A stretch of DNA of 64,000 nt from Helicostylum pulchrum (Eukaryota > Mucoromycota > Mucoromycetes > Mucorales > Mucoraceae): NCBI GenBank assembly GCA_025677825.1, contig JAIXMO010000017.1, positions 124,001 to 188,000 on the forward strand. Direction: 5' to 3'. Position numbers and translations under genes: made by a program. The notes below the pieces were generated by a model, which saw nothing but the letters and a program-made list of their open reading frames with translations, searched no databases and was not told the origin of the DNA. Below, in pieces: positions 36,179 through 47,794 of the stretch. Every line of letters begins with the position of its first letter. Positions within the stretch are counted from its first letter, which is position 1.

Positions 36179-37020
36179 TTACATGACAACACAGCATGAA
36201 TTAGTCTTTTTAGCAGTCTTGTAAAACATTTTAGATTGGTTTGATAAAGCCTCTGATCTATCTACCAGTGAATCAAGCTACAAAGAAAAACACCCCCCAG
36301 TTAGTTTTTAATTAAAAACAAATTCCCTTATTTATACATGTATACCTTTTCACCACGTTGAAGTACAGAATCAATAGTTTTATGCTAATATCATAAATCA
36401 GTAACCAACAACAAAAGAACCACATTAAACACTTACCAAAATAGCTGTAGTCTCATCCAATTCCTTTTGTACCTTCATAATCGTATCAGCTTGTTGAGGA
36501 TCTTGATACTTTACTAAATAATCTGCAATTTCAGGATAATCAAGTGTATCTGCCTTTTTCCAAACATCCGTAGGAAACTTGACAAGAAATTCGTCCATAA
36601 TCTTGTTTATCAAAGAAAATGCTACTCTGGAAGGATAATCTTTATCACTAATAATCATACCACTAATTCCTTGAGGATGACTATACACATGAGCAACATT
36701 ATCTAAAATTTATAATTATTAATCTCTCCTCCTAAACAAATCTTAATTAGCTAGTTTGAAAAAAAGTTACTTTCACTCTCTACACTTTGACGTTGTCCGG
36801 CAGGTGTACGTTCTGCAATAGTAGCTGCTGAGAAATTCATAAACTCTTGGACACTAAAAAAAAAGGATATTAAAAAGACTTTCATCTCTTTCAAAAAAAA
36901 TTGCATCCATGTATACCTTCCACGTTGAAAGAAACCAAAACTAGATAAATCGAATTGAGAAGCAAGGATTTTTGCCTTGTCAGCATCTTTACGCAAAATT
37001 AAGATGGAATATAACTTCAT
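36179..37020 (-). CDS. YKT6: R-SNARE YKT6
   Basis: Five exons (37020-36917, 36853-36771, 36702-36437, 36384-36346, 36277-36179) join in frame to 196 residues, the usual Ykt6 length. The longin domain starts [11 protein letters not shown] and includes [17 protein letters not shown] and [20 protein letters not shown]. The SNARE helix ([20 protein letters not shown], then [17 protein letters not shown]) has the central Arg layer. The end SCCVVM is a CAAX box with a neighbouring palmitoylatable Cys, replacing a membrane anchor. Ykt6 acts in ER-Golgi, Golgi-vacuole and autophagosome fusion. Two of the exons are very short (39 and 83 nt). Confidence 0.97.
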
Positions 37021-38053
37021 AATAAAATTAAAGAAGACGAAAGAAAAAAACAGTGCTGTTTTAGAAAAATAAATGGGCGATTTCCGATAAATGATTGGCT
37101 GTTACATACTTGTTAAAATATGTTCCCAATAACGATTATCATGCTAAAAAAAACTATTTTCATTGTCTTTTTAAAAATTACCCTTTTTCTTCGCTTGTAA
37201 TCGTGATAACCGTCTGTATTATATCAAGAATCACAAAGTTAGACATACGTCTAGTACATTGCGCCATCTAGAACTCTGTAAGTTTTACGCTTTCTTTTTA
37301 AAATCCATCAACCTAGCTAAAAGTGTGCAGTGGGATATATTCATATATTTAGTGCATCTCAAAGATGATAAATATTACTAAAACAAAAATTTTGTTTTTA
37401 GCAAATCATTTTATTTATTTGAAAAACTTTTTATTCTTGCTCTAATGTAAGAATTCTATGCATGATTTCTAATTCTTGACCGATTATTAGGTGCTAGTCG
37501 TCTTATAACTCGACCAACAACTACACGCAAGACTTAAACTTAAGGTTTTGTCTTCTTCTATTCCAGGCGGGCCTTACTCACTCACGAAGTTGTAAATGTT
37601 TTATTTCGTACGTAGTATGTATCTTCTTTTTAGAATGGATCATATTCTGATAAACTGTTATCAAAAAATAAGAAATATCCTTGTTTTACGGAAGATTCGA
37701 ATCATTACTTCATAATTTATGTGTACTAAACGGAGTACACTGGAGTAGGGTGCTGTACTTTTTAAGAGCAAGTGCTATTCATTTTTCTCTTATTTGGTCG
37801 GGAGCCCACTATATTTTTTTTTAATTTTGACTGGTTTCATTCACTGAAGAATAATTGAAAATGAGGGAATCCTTGGTACACGTACAGAGAGAAAGAATGG
37901 CGTGTTGCCTTTTTACTTACCTTTATAAAGTACAGTAAGATATATACAAGCTATCATATGTAACAAGGTATGTCCAAGCAATTTATTTATTTTTTAATGC
38001 GATTTCAAAAATAGCAAATCCTTTTTTTTTTATAATTTATTTATTCAAGCGCG
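37021..38053. other. Intergenic
   Basis: About 1 kb, AT-rich, with no supportable ORF on either strand. Nothing recognisable as tRNA or a transposon end. Confidence 0.5.
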
Positions 38054-39548
38054 TCATGATTGAACTACAGAAGGGAATGGATTGTCTTTACTAAGTACAA
38101 GAAACATTTTTTCATGAGATAAATATCCCTTCATATATCCCTTAAAAATCATATTTGCCAACATCCATTCTGCTTCTTCCAAATCAACGTGTAATCCTTC
38201 AAAATCAAGCGCTTGTTTAAACGTTTGAATAGGAATTCTAGTTTTCATTCCCAAGATGAGATATCTAAGCTTATAATTTAATACAATGTGCACATATACT
38301 ATGGAAAAAAACTTACACTTTTCTAAATAACTGTCTTATCGCAATACTCTCTGCTTTCTCGATAGCAAAATAAGTACCTTGTCGGATCAACAGAGGCTCG
38401 GATACATTCAATGCTACATTAAACGCCTTGACATCGCCAATACGAATAGCCGTTGCCAAATCGCCATAAATTTGACGCGTCTTTTGAAACTTTTGGAATA
38501 ATGCATCTGTTGGTAAAACACCTCTCATTAATTTAACTGGTAATAACGTTTGTAAAATGAGTCTAGTAATAAAAGAATATAAGTAACAACGCAAAGGTAT
38601 ATTGCTATTTTATAACTCACTCCTTATTCTTGAGACTCTTATTTGTACATTCTTTAAAGGCTAAATCTAATTCATGCTCTGCTTTAACATAATCCTCTTC
38701 TAAAAAATAAAGTCTACCGAGATAGTATCTAAATGTAACTCGATCACTCTTTGGAAACTGTTCGATGGATGGCATATCTGCTGCTTTTACTGCTCGAAGA
38801 ATATTCTTACAAAGGTTTTGTTGTCTCAACTAAAAAAAAAAAAACTAGATAAGTTTTTTTTTTTCATCTTGCCTTAAAATATATATGCACACACGCGTAC
38901 CTTAAAGTAAATACGAAACAAGATACCAATCATACAATAAGTACCATACTTTTTAGATGAATGCAATACACCTCGATCAGTAATACAGTAAGTAAATGAT
39001 TTACTAATCACGTTAGCTGCTTCCTCTAATTTTTTACGTTGTCCTTCTACTGCTTCCAATTCATCGTCAGCTTTGGAAGCAACAATACGCAAATCATTAT
39101 TTATAATATACAACGTAGGTAAGCACCACCGAGTCATGGTACCCATACCTCTTTGAAACGCTCTAATATTAAAAGGGTTAAAGACAAACAATAACATAAA
39201 AAAAAAACTTTTATGCTTTACTGAACAAGTTCTTTTTGCGAGTCAAAAGCTGCTTCATAATCTCCTTCATCAAAAGCAAGAATAGTCTTTACGTGATCAG
39301 CTACAATTTCGTTCCAAGGTGTGTCGAATTTACTTTTACAAATCATGTCAAGTTGAGAAGGCTAATTTAGATTAGAATAAAGTATATTTTTTTATAATGT
39401 ATTTTTTTTTTTTTTTTACTTGAATGTGTTGATGAATAATATGTTTGACATGGTTATCCTGTAACGAAAGCAAAGGTGCTAACCCTTTTCCATTCTCGTT
39501 ATCGATATGATTTTCTAATTTATTAAAATACGTTTGAATACCAAGCAT
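38054..39548 (-). CDS. THP1: PCI-domain protein PCID2/THP1 (TREX-2 subunit)
   Basis: Six exons (39548-39420, 39361-39222, 39162-38901, 38829-38621, 38562-38317, 38264-38054) join in frame to 398 residues; human PCID2 has 399. Landmarks are AFQRGMGTMTRWCLPTLYII, KKYGTYCMIGILFRIYFK, SDRVTFRYYLGRLYFLEEDY, LLPVKLMRGVLPTDALFQKF, and a winged-helix PCI end LEEAEWMLANMIFKGYMKGY followed by HEKMFLVLSKDNPFP. Within TREX-2 it pairs with Sac3/GANP at nuclear pores and links transcription to mRNA export. It could be Csn12, a close paralogue; length and the C-terminal SKDNPFP favour PCID2. It shares a very short divergent promoter with CLP1. Confidence 0.9.
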
Positions 39549-39673
39549 TGAAAAAAAAAAAAAAAAAAGTAAAGAAAAAGAATAAAACCCAAATAAAATT
39601 AAATATAAATACAAGTAAAGTAGTGTATTTAAAACGTGTTTCTTTTTTCTATTTTACGCTTAAATCTCATAAA
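39549..39673. promoter_or_regulatory. 125-bp divergent promoter of PCID2/THP1 and CLP1
   Basis: Only 125 bp separates the two start codons. The segment holds an A-run of about 18 (39550-39567) next to the PCID2 start and AAATATAAATA-type A/T motifs near 39600-39612. Both 5' UTRs and both core promoters must fit here, so the two genes are probably co-expressed; this is inferred from layout alone. Confidence 0.6.
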
Positions 39674-41234
39674 ATGCAAGACAAGGTAATCACAGAAACA
39701 AAACAAAAAATACTAATCACTAACTCATGCTTATAAAAGGAAGATCTAGAACCAACACGTGAAATAACATTAGGTATCGATCACGAATTCCGTTTCGAAG
39801 TAGAATTCAATACCAAAGTCAGTATAAAATTACAAAAAGGAACTGCAGAGATTTTCGGTACAGAGTTAGCTGTAGGTGTCACTTACACATTCAGCGGTCG
39901 AAAAGCTGCTGTCTACACATGGCACGGTTGTACTTTAGAAGTCAAAGGACAATTCCTTGTTGAATACACCGCTAACGAAACACCAATGACGAGCTATCTC
40001 AATACGCACTTGGCTTTAGAACAAATCAGACAAAACGCAAAACAAAACCAAGACTTAGGTCCTCGTGTCCTTGTTATCGGCCCTCACGATGTAGGCAAAA
40101 CTTCTCTTTGTAAAATACTCGTGAGTTATTCTTTGAGACAAGGTGGAAGTCCAATTTATGTATCTTTAGATACAACAGAGGTATAGAGAGACAAATATCA
40201 TCCTTTCTTATTTGTTGTTACTAATACATACTAAAAAAAAAGGGCTCAATTACAATGCCTGGTACTGTCACTGCTACATGTATCAGTAATATTATTGACG
40301 TAGAAGAAGGATTTGGATCTTCAGCAACCACTGCTGCATCTATGGGCTCATCCACCATGCCACTTGCTTACTACTACGGTTTTGAAAGCCCGGCCGAAAA
40401 CGTCAAACTTTATAAACTAGTAAGCTCCCAACTCTCAGAAGCCATTCGAAGCAGAATGGCTGTGGATGAAGAGTGCCGTAACTCTGGCTTTATTATTGAT
40501 ACTGCAGGTCTTATTGACAATGTAGGTTACGATATTATTCAACACATCATTCAAGACTTTAATGGTAACAATATATATTTTCTTCCTTCTCCTATCACAT
40601 ATTAACATTATTTTTTTTTTAAAAAAAAAATAGTCAATGTATTGATTGTATTGGGTCATGAAAGACTTTACAGTGATATGAACAGAATCTACGGCTCCAA
40701 ACAAAAAGTATCTGTAGTCAAACTCTCTAAATCAGGTGGCGTCGTTGAACGCGATCGTCAATTCAAGATTCGCTTACAAAGAACCAAGATCCACGAATAC
40801 TTTTACGGAACCCCCAAGTGTGAATTATCTCCTTACAGTATGTTGGTAAACCACGACGATATTAAGATTTGGAGAGTAGGAGATGTCATTGCTCCCTCCA
40901 GTGCTTTACCTCTTGGTATGGATAGCTCCTCAAACGAAACTCAGTTAGTCAAAGTAGATAATTATGATATGTGCTTACATTCTATTTTGGCGATTGTAAA
41001 TATTGATCAGACCGAACCTGAGAATAGAATATTAGAAAATAATGTTGCTGGGTTTATTTACGTGTAAGTGGTATATAAAATAATTTTATGAATGTGTGTA
41101 TAGGTATTAACCCGTATATATGTAGTTCGGATGTGGATGAAGAAAAGAGAAAAGTAACTATTCTTTCTCCTTCACCTGGAAGATTACCCAAAAAACATCT
41201 TTTGATGGGTTCGTTCAAGTGGATGGAAACATAA
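39674..41234 (+). CDS. CLP1: mRNA 3'-end processing factor CLP1 (polynucleotide kinase family)
   Basis: Five exons (39674-39685, 39740-40180, 40243-40564, 40634-41063, 41126-41234) join in frame to 437 residues. Exon 1 is only 12 nt (MQDK). The N-terminal beta domain (EPTREITLGIDHEFRFEVEF) precedes a Walker A motif GPHDVGKTS at about 118-126; the second lobe has GFIIDTAGLIDNVGYDIIQH and VLIVLGHERLYSDM. The C-terminal domain ends GRLPKKHLLMGSFKWMET. CLP1 is a subunit of cleavage factor IA (with Pcf11) and, in animals, a kinase in tRNA splicing. Here Walker A has Thr after Lys and an Asp-Val pair before it, so nucleotide binding is likely; kinase activity is uncertain as in yeast. Confidence 0.95.
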
Positions 41235-41727
41235 AATCACCCTGTACATATAAAGAATTATATATATTTTTTATTAAAAATATTTTTTTCATAAAATATA
41301 TTTTTTTGTCTCATAAAAAGGTTTTATTTTGCGTCTATCTCCAAAAAAGATGTTATAAATAAGTGATAAAGCAGCGCCCAATTTTACTCATGCGATATAT
41401 TTACTCATTATTATGTCATATTATACCACTATTTGTTTCGCGTACTCCCACTTATATCTTGTTTAATCATTTTTATATACGTAGTAGGTACTTGCTGTTC
41501 CAACTTGATTCATCCAAGCTCCTTTTATGCGAATGAAGACCAAATTGAACGCATAAAAAAAATACGTCGCACTTTTTTTTCCTGCGCGTGTCATACCGAG
41601 CGATTTCGGATCCATCATCTCTTTTTAGACTGGATTGTGTAAATAAACAATTACGCAGCACTGACATTAATTGCTTTTTTTTTTGACGCTTTTATTACTT
41701 TTCTTTTTTCACTTTTTCTTAAAAAAA
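41235..41727. other. Intergenic
   Basis: A 69-codon open stretch (41433-41642) begins with TTG rather than ATG and is not supported. Otherwise AT-rich 3' and 5' flanks. Confidence 0.5.
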
Positions 41728-43428
41728 ATGAAGCTATACTTTATACTTTTCATCACATTTTTAATATCTGTATGGGCCAGTGATAGATTTGGAGATTACT
41801 TACTGGCAGTTAAACCAGGTACTTGTGTCAACCCTCTCAATGCAACTTCGGATTTCTTTAGCTTTGTAAGTTACCAAAAACAAAAGTGAACTTTTAAACC
41901 TAAACCACCTCTTCAAAAGATGAACCATTTCAATGTGATTAGTATCAACAGTGCTTACGCAGACAACAGTCTGTTCATCAAGGGACCGTTAGCAGCCGGT
42001 GCCGACCTTACAGCTCCCGGCTCCATCTCTATCAACATGCGCCAACGCAACACACCATGTTCCAACGCAACCGAAATCACCGGTATAGGGATCTACACAC
42101 GAACGCTTGCAGGTCTCGCCAACATTTTAGTATCCGGTCAAGTCATCACCCGAAACAAGACCAACACCGGAAAATACTTTATACAAGTCGATCGCAACTG
42201 TAAAACATATTCTACATTTGGCCCACTGTTTACCATGATTTATCCAAACACAAAGGCAATTACACATTTTCTATGGGGTTTTGCTCAAACACCGTCGCAT
42301 CAAATAAAGGATGATTGGACCGTGGTTAAAAATTTACATAATTTTGATGAGAGGTTTTGGACGTTTACTGTAGGACTTTGTGGAGCCGATGCGTGTCAGG
42401 CTACCAGTGAAGGGTTACAGTCTACAGGGGATATGTTTATTTCAAGTGAGTGGAAAGGTCCTTCTGCTCCCGGGTATCCCGTAGATAGAGTTATAGTTAT
42501 AAATGTAAGTTAATTTGTAATGTATGTTATTTTTTTAATGTAAAAAAAAAAGGTTGCATTAAATCCAGGAACAGTATTTAATATTAATGCGCCAAATCCA
42601 TCTATTGGTTTAAATGGTTGTCGTGTCGTTTATAATTTTGTACCTGCTGACGATGGGTTTAATATCTATGAAGAGTACGCTACTACTATTCGTCGTATTT
42701 CATCAGGCACATGGACTGGAATGTTAATTGCTTCCTACAGTAAATATTAAAAAAAAAAAAAAAAAAAAAAAAAGACTTGTAATACTCAAAAGTACTCACT
42801 CAAAAAAAAAAAAGGTTTGTTTTCCAATTCTGACAAGGGTAGTTTTACAGGCCAACTCGTCGTATACGAGTACTACGGATCTGGGCGTACTAGTATAGTA
42901 GGAGACTTTGAAGACATTGATGGAACCGCATGTAACCTAGAATGGAACTGTTGGCCACCTACCAATGCTTTCACTGCTCCTGCTTCCAACACCTCTTACA
43001 TTTACGAATTAGAAACAGCTGTATCAAAATTAAAATCAATTTCAGTTATTGCTGAAACAAGTAAATCGATTTTAACAAGTACTTTAACTCGAACTGAGAC
43101 CGCATTTTCGTTTATCGATGTTACATCTACAGAAACCGTCACTGTTACAGATACACAAACAGAAACAGTTCATGTCACATCGGTAAAGCCAAGTATAGAA
43201 GAAACAATATCCTACATGTCCTCAACAGATTTTGATACGGTGGTAGAGGACGAAGTATCATTAACTACGCAGACCGATCAAATACGCTTCGTTACTGTAA
43301 CCACTACAATGACTACTACGACTATAAATGTACCATATACCTCAAGTACAACTACAACTGTTGGTAGAGTAGCTACAGAAACAATTACCAAAAGTGTTTT
43401 TATGTTAAAGACCATAACCAAAACTTGA
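41728..43428 (+). CDS. Secreted protein with Thr-rich C-terminal region, unknown function
   Basis: Four exons (41728-41865, 41920-42504, 42553-42739, 42815-43428) join in frame to 507 residues. The first 17 residues (KLYFILFITFLISVWAS) are a typical signal peptide. The ectodomain has paired cysteines (NTPCSNATEITG, GLCGADACQ, LNGCRVVYNF, GTACNLEWNCWPPTNAF) and several N-glycosylation sequons (NATS, NATE, NTSY). The last 150 residues are Thr/Ser-rich with TETVTVTDTQTETVHVTS-like repeats, as in fungal wall mannoproteins, but I see no hydrophobic GPI-anchor tail: the chain ends VFMLKTITKT. It is probably an extracellular or wall-associated glycoprotein; family not recognised. The intron before exon 4 contains a 23-A run. 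Confidence 0.72.
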
Positions 43429-43528
43429 ATAAAAGAAACCCCCCCCCCTTTTTTGGATATAAATAAGTTTCCCATCACTTTTTTTTTATTACTACACATC
43501 TAAAAATTTACAAATTGTTTTCTCTGCT

Positions 43529-45384
43529 TTAATAGTTTTCCCATCCCTATACATCAAAAATATATATATATATTAGATATACGATATACTCAAATATTTT
43601 AAATAATACTTACAACATTGTCGAGCTTCTCTACTTTAGTCATGACTTCGCCTTCCATCTTTTTCATGTAAGCAGCCATTTGCTTTTGAATACCGGGAAT
43701 GGAGGCACCCAAGATACGAATAGCAAGTAAAGCAGCGTTAGTACTGTTATTGACGGCAACAGTAGCGACAGGAATACCACGCTAAAAAAAAATCGTATTA
43801 ATAAAAAAAAATATAAAAAAACACACTAAAAAAAAAGATGTACTTACAGGCATTTGTACAATACTATAAAGGGAATCAACACCATCAAGATGACTACCCT
43901 TGACAGGGACACCAATAACAGGAAGAGGAGTCATAGCAGCGACCATACCAGGTAAATGAGCAGCACCACCAGCACCGGCAATAATAGCCATCAACCCACG
44001 TTCAGCAGCAGACTCAGCATAATCTACCATACGAGCAGGAGTACGATGAGCAGATACAATAGAAAGTTCGAATGGAATACCGAAATCCTTCAAGATTTGT
44101 GCACCGACCTTCATTACTGGTAAATCAGAATCGGACCCCATAATCATACCGACCAAAGGTCTTAAAGTCAAAGCGCGTTCAACACCAGGTTCCATGGCTT
44201 CCAAAATAGGCTTCAAGTTCTTTTGTACTTGCATCATGGACTCACCAACCAAAGTGATATGACCCATCTTACGTCCAGCTCTACACTCCTTCTTACCGTA
44301 TAAATGAATTGTAGCACCATCTACCAAAAGTGCTTCTTGACAAGGTTTATAACACTCTGTCATATCCGAGTTGGAGCCTAAAATATTAACCATAATAGAA
44401 GCAGGGACCTTCATAGCAGTAGATCCAAGAGGCATGTCTAAAATAGCACGCATATGGTTTTCGTATTGAGAGGTCTCACATGCTTCAATAGTGTAATGAC
44501 CAGAGTTATGAGGACGAGGAGCGATTTCGTTTAAAAGGATCTCTCCATTGGCCATGACAAACATCTCAACACCAAAAATACCTGCACCAGGGAAAGTCTT
44601 GATAGCATTTTCAGCGACCTTTTGAGCCTTAGTAGCAACAGCGCCATCGATTTGAGCGGGTGCAATAACCAAATGACAAATACTGTTTTTATGAATAGTC
44701 TCTACCACGGGATATGAAAGAATTTCACCGTTGGCACGACGTACCACCATAACTGCCAACTCCTTTACAAAGAGAGCCCATTTCTCAGCATAAAGAGGGG
44801 TCTTTGATAAAGCCTCAACTGCCTTTTCAACTTCTCCTTCATTCTTGACAACATAATTACCTTTACCATCATAAGCCATCGTCTTTGACTTAAGCATCAA
44901 AGGGTATCCAAATCTTTTTCCTGCTTCTTTTAATTCCTCTGCATTAGCGATTTCAACATACTCTGCAACAGGGATACCGAATGATTCAAGATGCTTCTTT
45001 TGGTTATATTTATCTTGAATGGTCTTGACTGTGAAAGCAGAAGGACAAACGCGAACTTTACCTTCAGTTTCAATGGCAGCTAATACGGCAGCATCAACGT
45101 GTTCAATCTCAACGGTCAATACGTCTACTTGAGAAGCTAATTCACGTATCTTGGTGGCGTCGTTAAATGCGCCTTGGATATGAGGCTGTGTTGATTCGAT
45201 TTGTTTGGCAGGTGAGTCGATAGGTGCGTCAAGAATGGTGACTTGGAGGTTTAATCTGGAGGCTGCTTCAATCATCATACGACCTAACTGGCCACCTAAA
45301 AAATGGGTTATTAGCACCTTCTTCTTTTTTTTACGTATGTATGTACACTTTACCACCAAGGATACCAACTTTTTGATTGTTCAT
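43529..45384 (-). CDS. ADE2: Phosphoribosylaminoimidazole carboxylase (bifunctional PurK-PurE type)
   Basis: Four exons (45384-45354, 45295-43848, 43781-43614, 43546-43529) join in frame to 554 residues; fungal Ade2 is 550-570. Exon 1 gives [17 protein letters not shown], the PurK ATP-grasp start. Then come [20 protein letters not shown] and [20 protein letters not shown]. The C-terminal PurE half starts [13 protein letters not shown], then [20 protein letters not shown] and [20 protein letters not shown], with [19 protein letters not shown] in exon 3. It converts AIR to CAIR in purine synthesis in the cytosol. Loss causes red pigment in yeasts. The last exon codes only five residues (GWENY). 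Confidence 0.98.
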
Positions 45385-46484
45385 GGTTATTATATTGAAA
45401 AAAAGGGAAAAGAGATGAAAGATATATCATAAACGGTAGCTTCTTTTTAAAAGAGATTTTCTATACAGTGACTGTTAATCTGTGAGTAATGCATCTTTTT
45501 TTTTTTTTGTCAGATTGGGTTTTCCTATAAAAAAAAGAAGTGCACATGTATTCTGTTTTATATTGATTTGTATAACTCCTTCGGCTCAAATAAAAATGTT
45601 CCTGTGAGGTTAGCTAGTTAAAATGAAGTAGTAATAAAAGCATCAAATGTGTTAAATCCATGTCAAGATCAAGCGGGAGTTAGAATGAGTCAATGGCTGC
45701 TTTTTAACTTGAATTCCAGACACAAACAAAAAGCCTAGCAGAGGGGATCTCTCTCTTTCTGTATAAAAGTCGAAACTAGCTTCTGCAACGCATATACACC
45801 TTTTTTTATCAAACTTATGCGAAAGTACTACTATGTCCCTCGTATTTACAGCTATTCTTCGTGCAGGTCGTCATAAAATCCAGTAAAATCACAGATGAAA
45901 ATAGTCGCTTCAAAAAAATAGAAAATCGTTTGCTTTTTCTGGCTTTTTTTTAGAAGTTTACGATTTATGGCCTCTTTAAAAATACCTTTATCTAATTTAG
46001 TCATAAAAATATTGATTCATTGCGCTAAAACCAATATTAAATTCTGCGCCCGTTGTGTCAGTAAAAGTGCATGTAGTTATTAAAGACTTGTGAAACAAAC
46101 ATCCCGAAGGCTTCTTCTTTCCTGAATACATCGCCCACTGCGTTTGCAGCAGCGCTCAGGCAGGATTAGTTTAGTTTATATAGATCCTTTAAGCATTTTC
46201 TTTTTTTCATTTTCTTATTTGTTAAGTTTTGTATCAATGCTATTGTTAATACTAGTCATGCGGAGCTACGCATGAACTGAGGTAATAAAGCCATTAATAA
46301 TATTAAATCGACATACACACCCACTGAACAATGGAGCTCGATTATTCATCTTTTTTCGTCTGGCTAGTTAATATTACATATAGTCTTTTATTTAATATTT
46401 CTAATCTTCGTATTTAATCAATAAGGTTTACACTTAATACAAAAAAAAATCAATCATTAGATATTATATATGATGGCATGTATT
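45385..46484. other. Intergenic
   Basis: About 1.1 kb AT-rich DNA upstream of ADE2 with no supportable gene. A possible 3' continuation of the truncated gene at 46.5 kb was looked for and not found. Confidence 0.5.
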
Positions 46485-47195
46485 TTAGTAAAAAAAAGAA
46501 AAATAAAAACTTACGTTTAACTTCATAAGAAGCTCAACAACCTTTACCCAATACATGCTGTCTTCCCAGTCCCGCGGAATCAAAGCTGATCTTTGTTCGA
46601 TGAACGCCCATTTGTTACCTTCTACTCTTTTTGTTGATAATAACATGATGGCATTGTTGATAACTTGGGTTGCGAGGACCTTACCAACACCAAATGTGAG
46701 CCAGGACGATGATTGGTATCGCCCCATTTCATTCGTTAAGCATCGGCTTGTAGCCTCCAATAACTTAAGCGTACCCTCCTCATCGTGTTCGCTATATTTT
46801 AAAAGTTAGAGTTTTGTATTTACTGTTTTTTTTAAAAAAAAATTATCCTTGTTTACCCCAAGTATTCCATCACTGATCTCTCCGCTTTGTCTCTAACACT
46901 ATATCCAACACCATCCATGAGCTTCTTCTGCTTATCATCTAGACATACTGCTAATTGCTTGTTTGCCTCGAGTCCATTTTCGCACCTGTTGTGATTCGCA
47001 AAAATGGATTAGAAATTAAAAATATTAAACGATGTACCTGTTCTTTTACTTACCATATAAAAGACAAATGCTTATATACTGTGCTGAAATATTTGAAAAC
47101 GGGAATTATATGCTCACAGTAAGATTTTCGCTCATTAGCACCGGTGTAATAAGCGGGTTTCTCGCAGTTTACATGATAGTCAATCATCAATCCCC
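46485..47195 (-). pseudogene. Truncated lineage-specific gene, family B
   Basis: Three exons join in frame on the minus strand: 47195-47054, 46985-46857 and 46791-46515. They read LMIDYHVNCEKPAYYTGANE, IIPVFKYFSTVYKHLSFIWC, ENGLEANKQLAVCLDDKQKK, EHDEEGTLKLLEATSRCLTN and a Trp-rich end NKWAFIEQRSALIPRDWED. If the last intron is not spliced, the chain ends LMKLNVSFYFSFFY with a stop at 46485. No start codon exon was found between 47195 and the neighbouring gene, so the 5' end is missing. From memory this pattern occurs in hypothetical proteins of mucoralean-type genomes; function unknown. Introns are well kept, so it decayed recently or is expressed from an unseen exon. Confidence 0.5.
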
Positions 47196-47794
47196 CTATG
47201 TACTACATTAGTGTTTTTTTCGTACATTGAGAGTCCGGTATTTTTTTTTTTAGAAGAGCTTTATAGTACAAGTAAAATTTCTTAACAACCCTGACAAAGA
47301 ATATCCTTTCCCTAATCCTTTCCCTGGAAATTTTTTTTTCTCCCAAATAAACACCACATTCGTTCTGCTACAAAAAAAAAAAATAGTTTTGCACGCACAA
47401 ACATATCTTTCTTCCTTTTAGTAATCTATCATTAAGTTCTCAAACAGGTGTTACAATTAAGCATATCTAACCAATATGCATGTGCGTTTTAAAACTGGCG
47501 CTTACGATCATTTACTTGCAGTTCTTTTACTAAAATTAAAATTCTTATGCTAATACTGTTAGACTATCGAATGTGTGTACCCGATAGTGAAACCTTAGTT
47601 TAATAAAACGAAAACGTGGCTAAAGGGTCAATAACTTTTTATTGGGTATATACTTTAAGAGTTTACCCATTTCCAGAATCATATTTTAAATTGATCACAA
47701 GCAAAAAAAAATTACGTTATCGACAGAGAAAATACCCCCAATTTAGAAGAAGAAAACGAGTGGAACAATAATAATGGGCCTCCGATATTAACAT
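47196..47794. other. Intergenic
   Basis: AT-rich DNA where the missing 5' exons of the truncated family B gene would be expected; no coding stretch fits. Confidence 0.4.

Noticed and set aside
41433..41642. 69-codon frame resembling a small secreted peptide
   Set aside because: Starts with TTG, no ATG upstream in frame, and lies in AT-rich flank.
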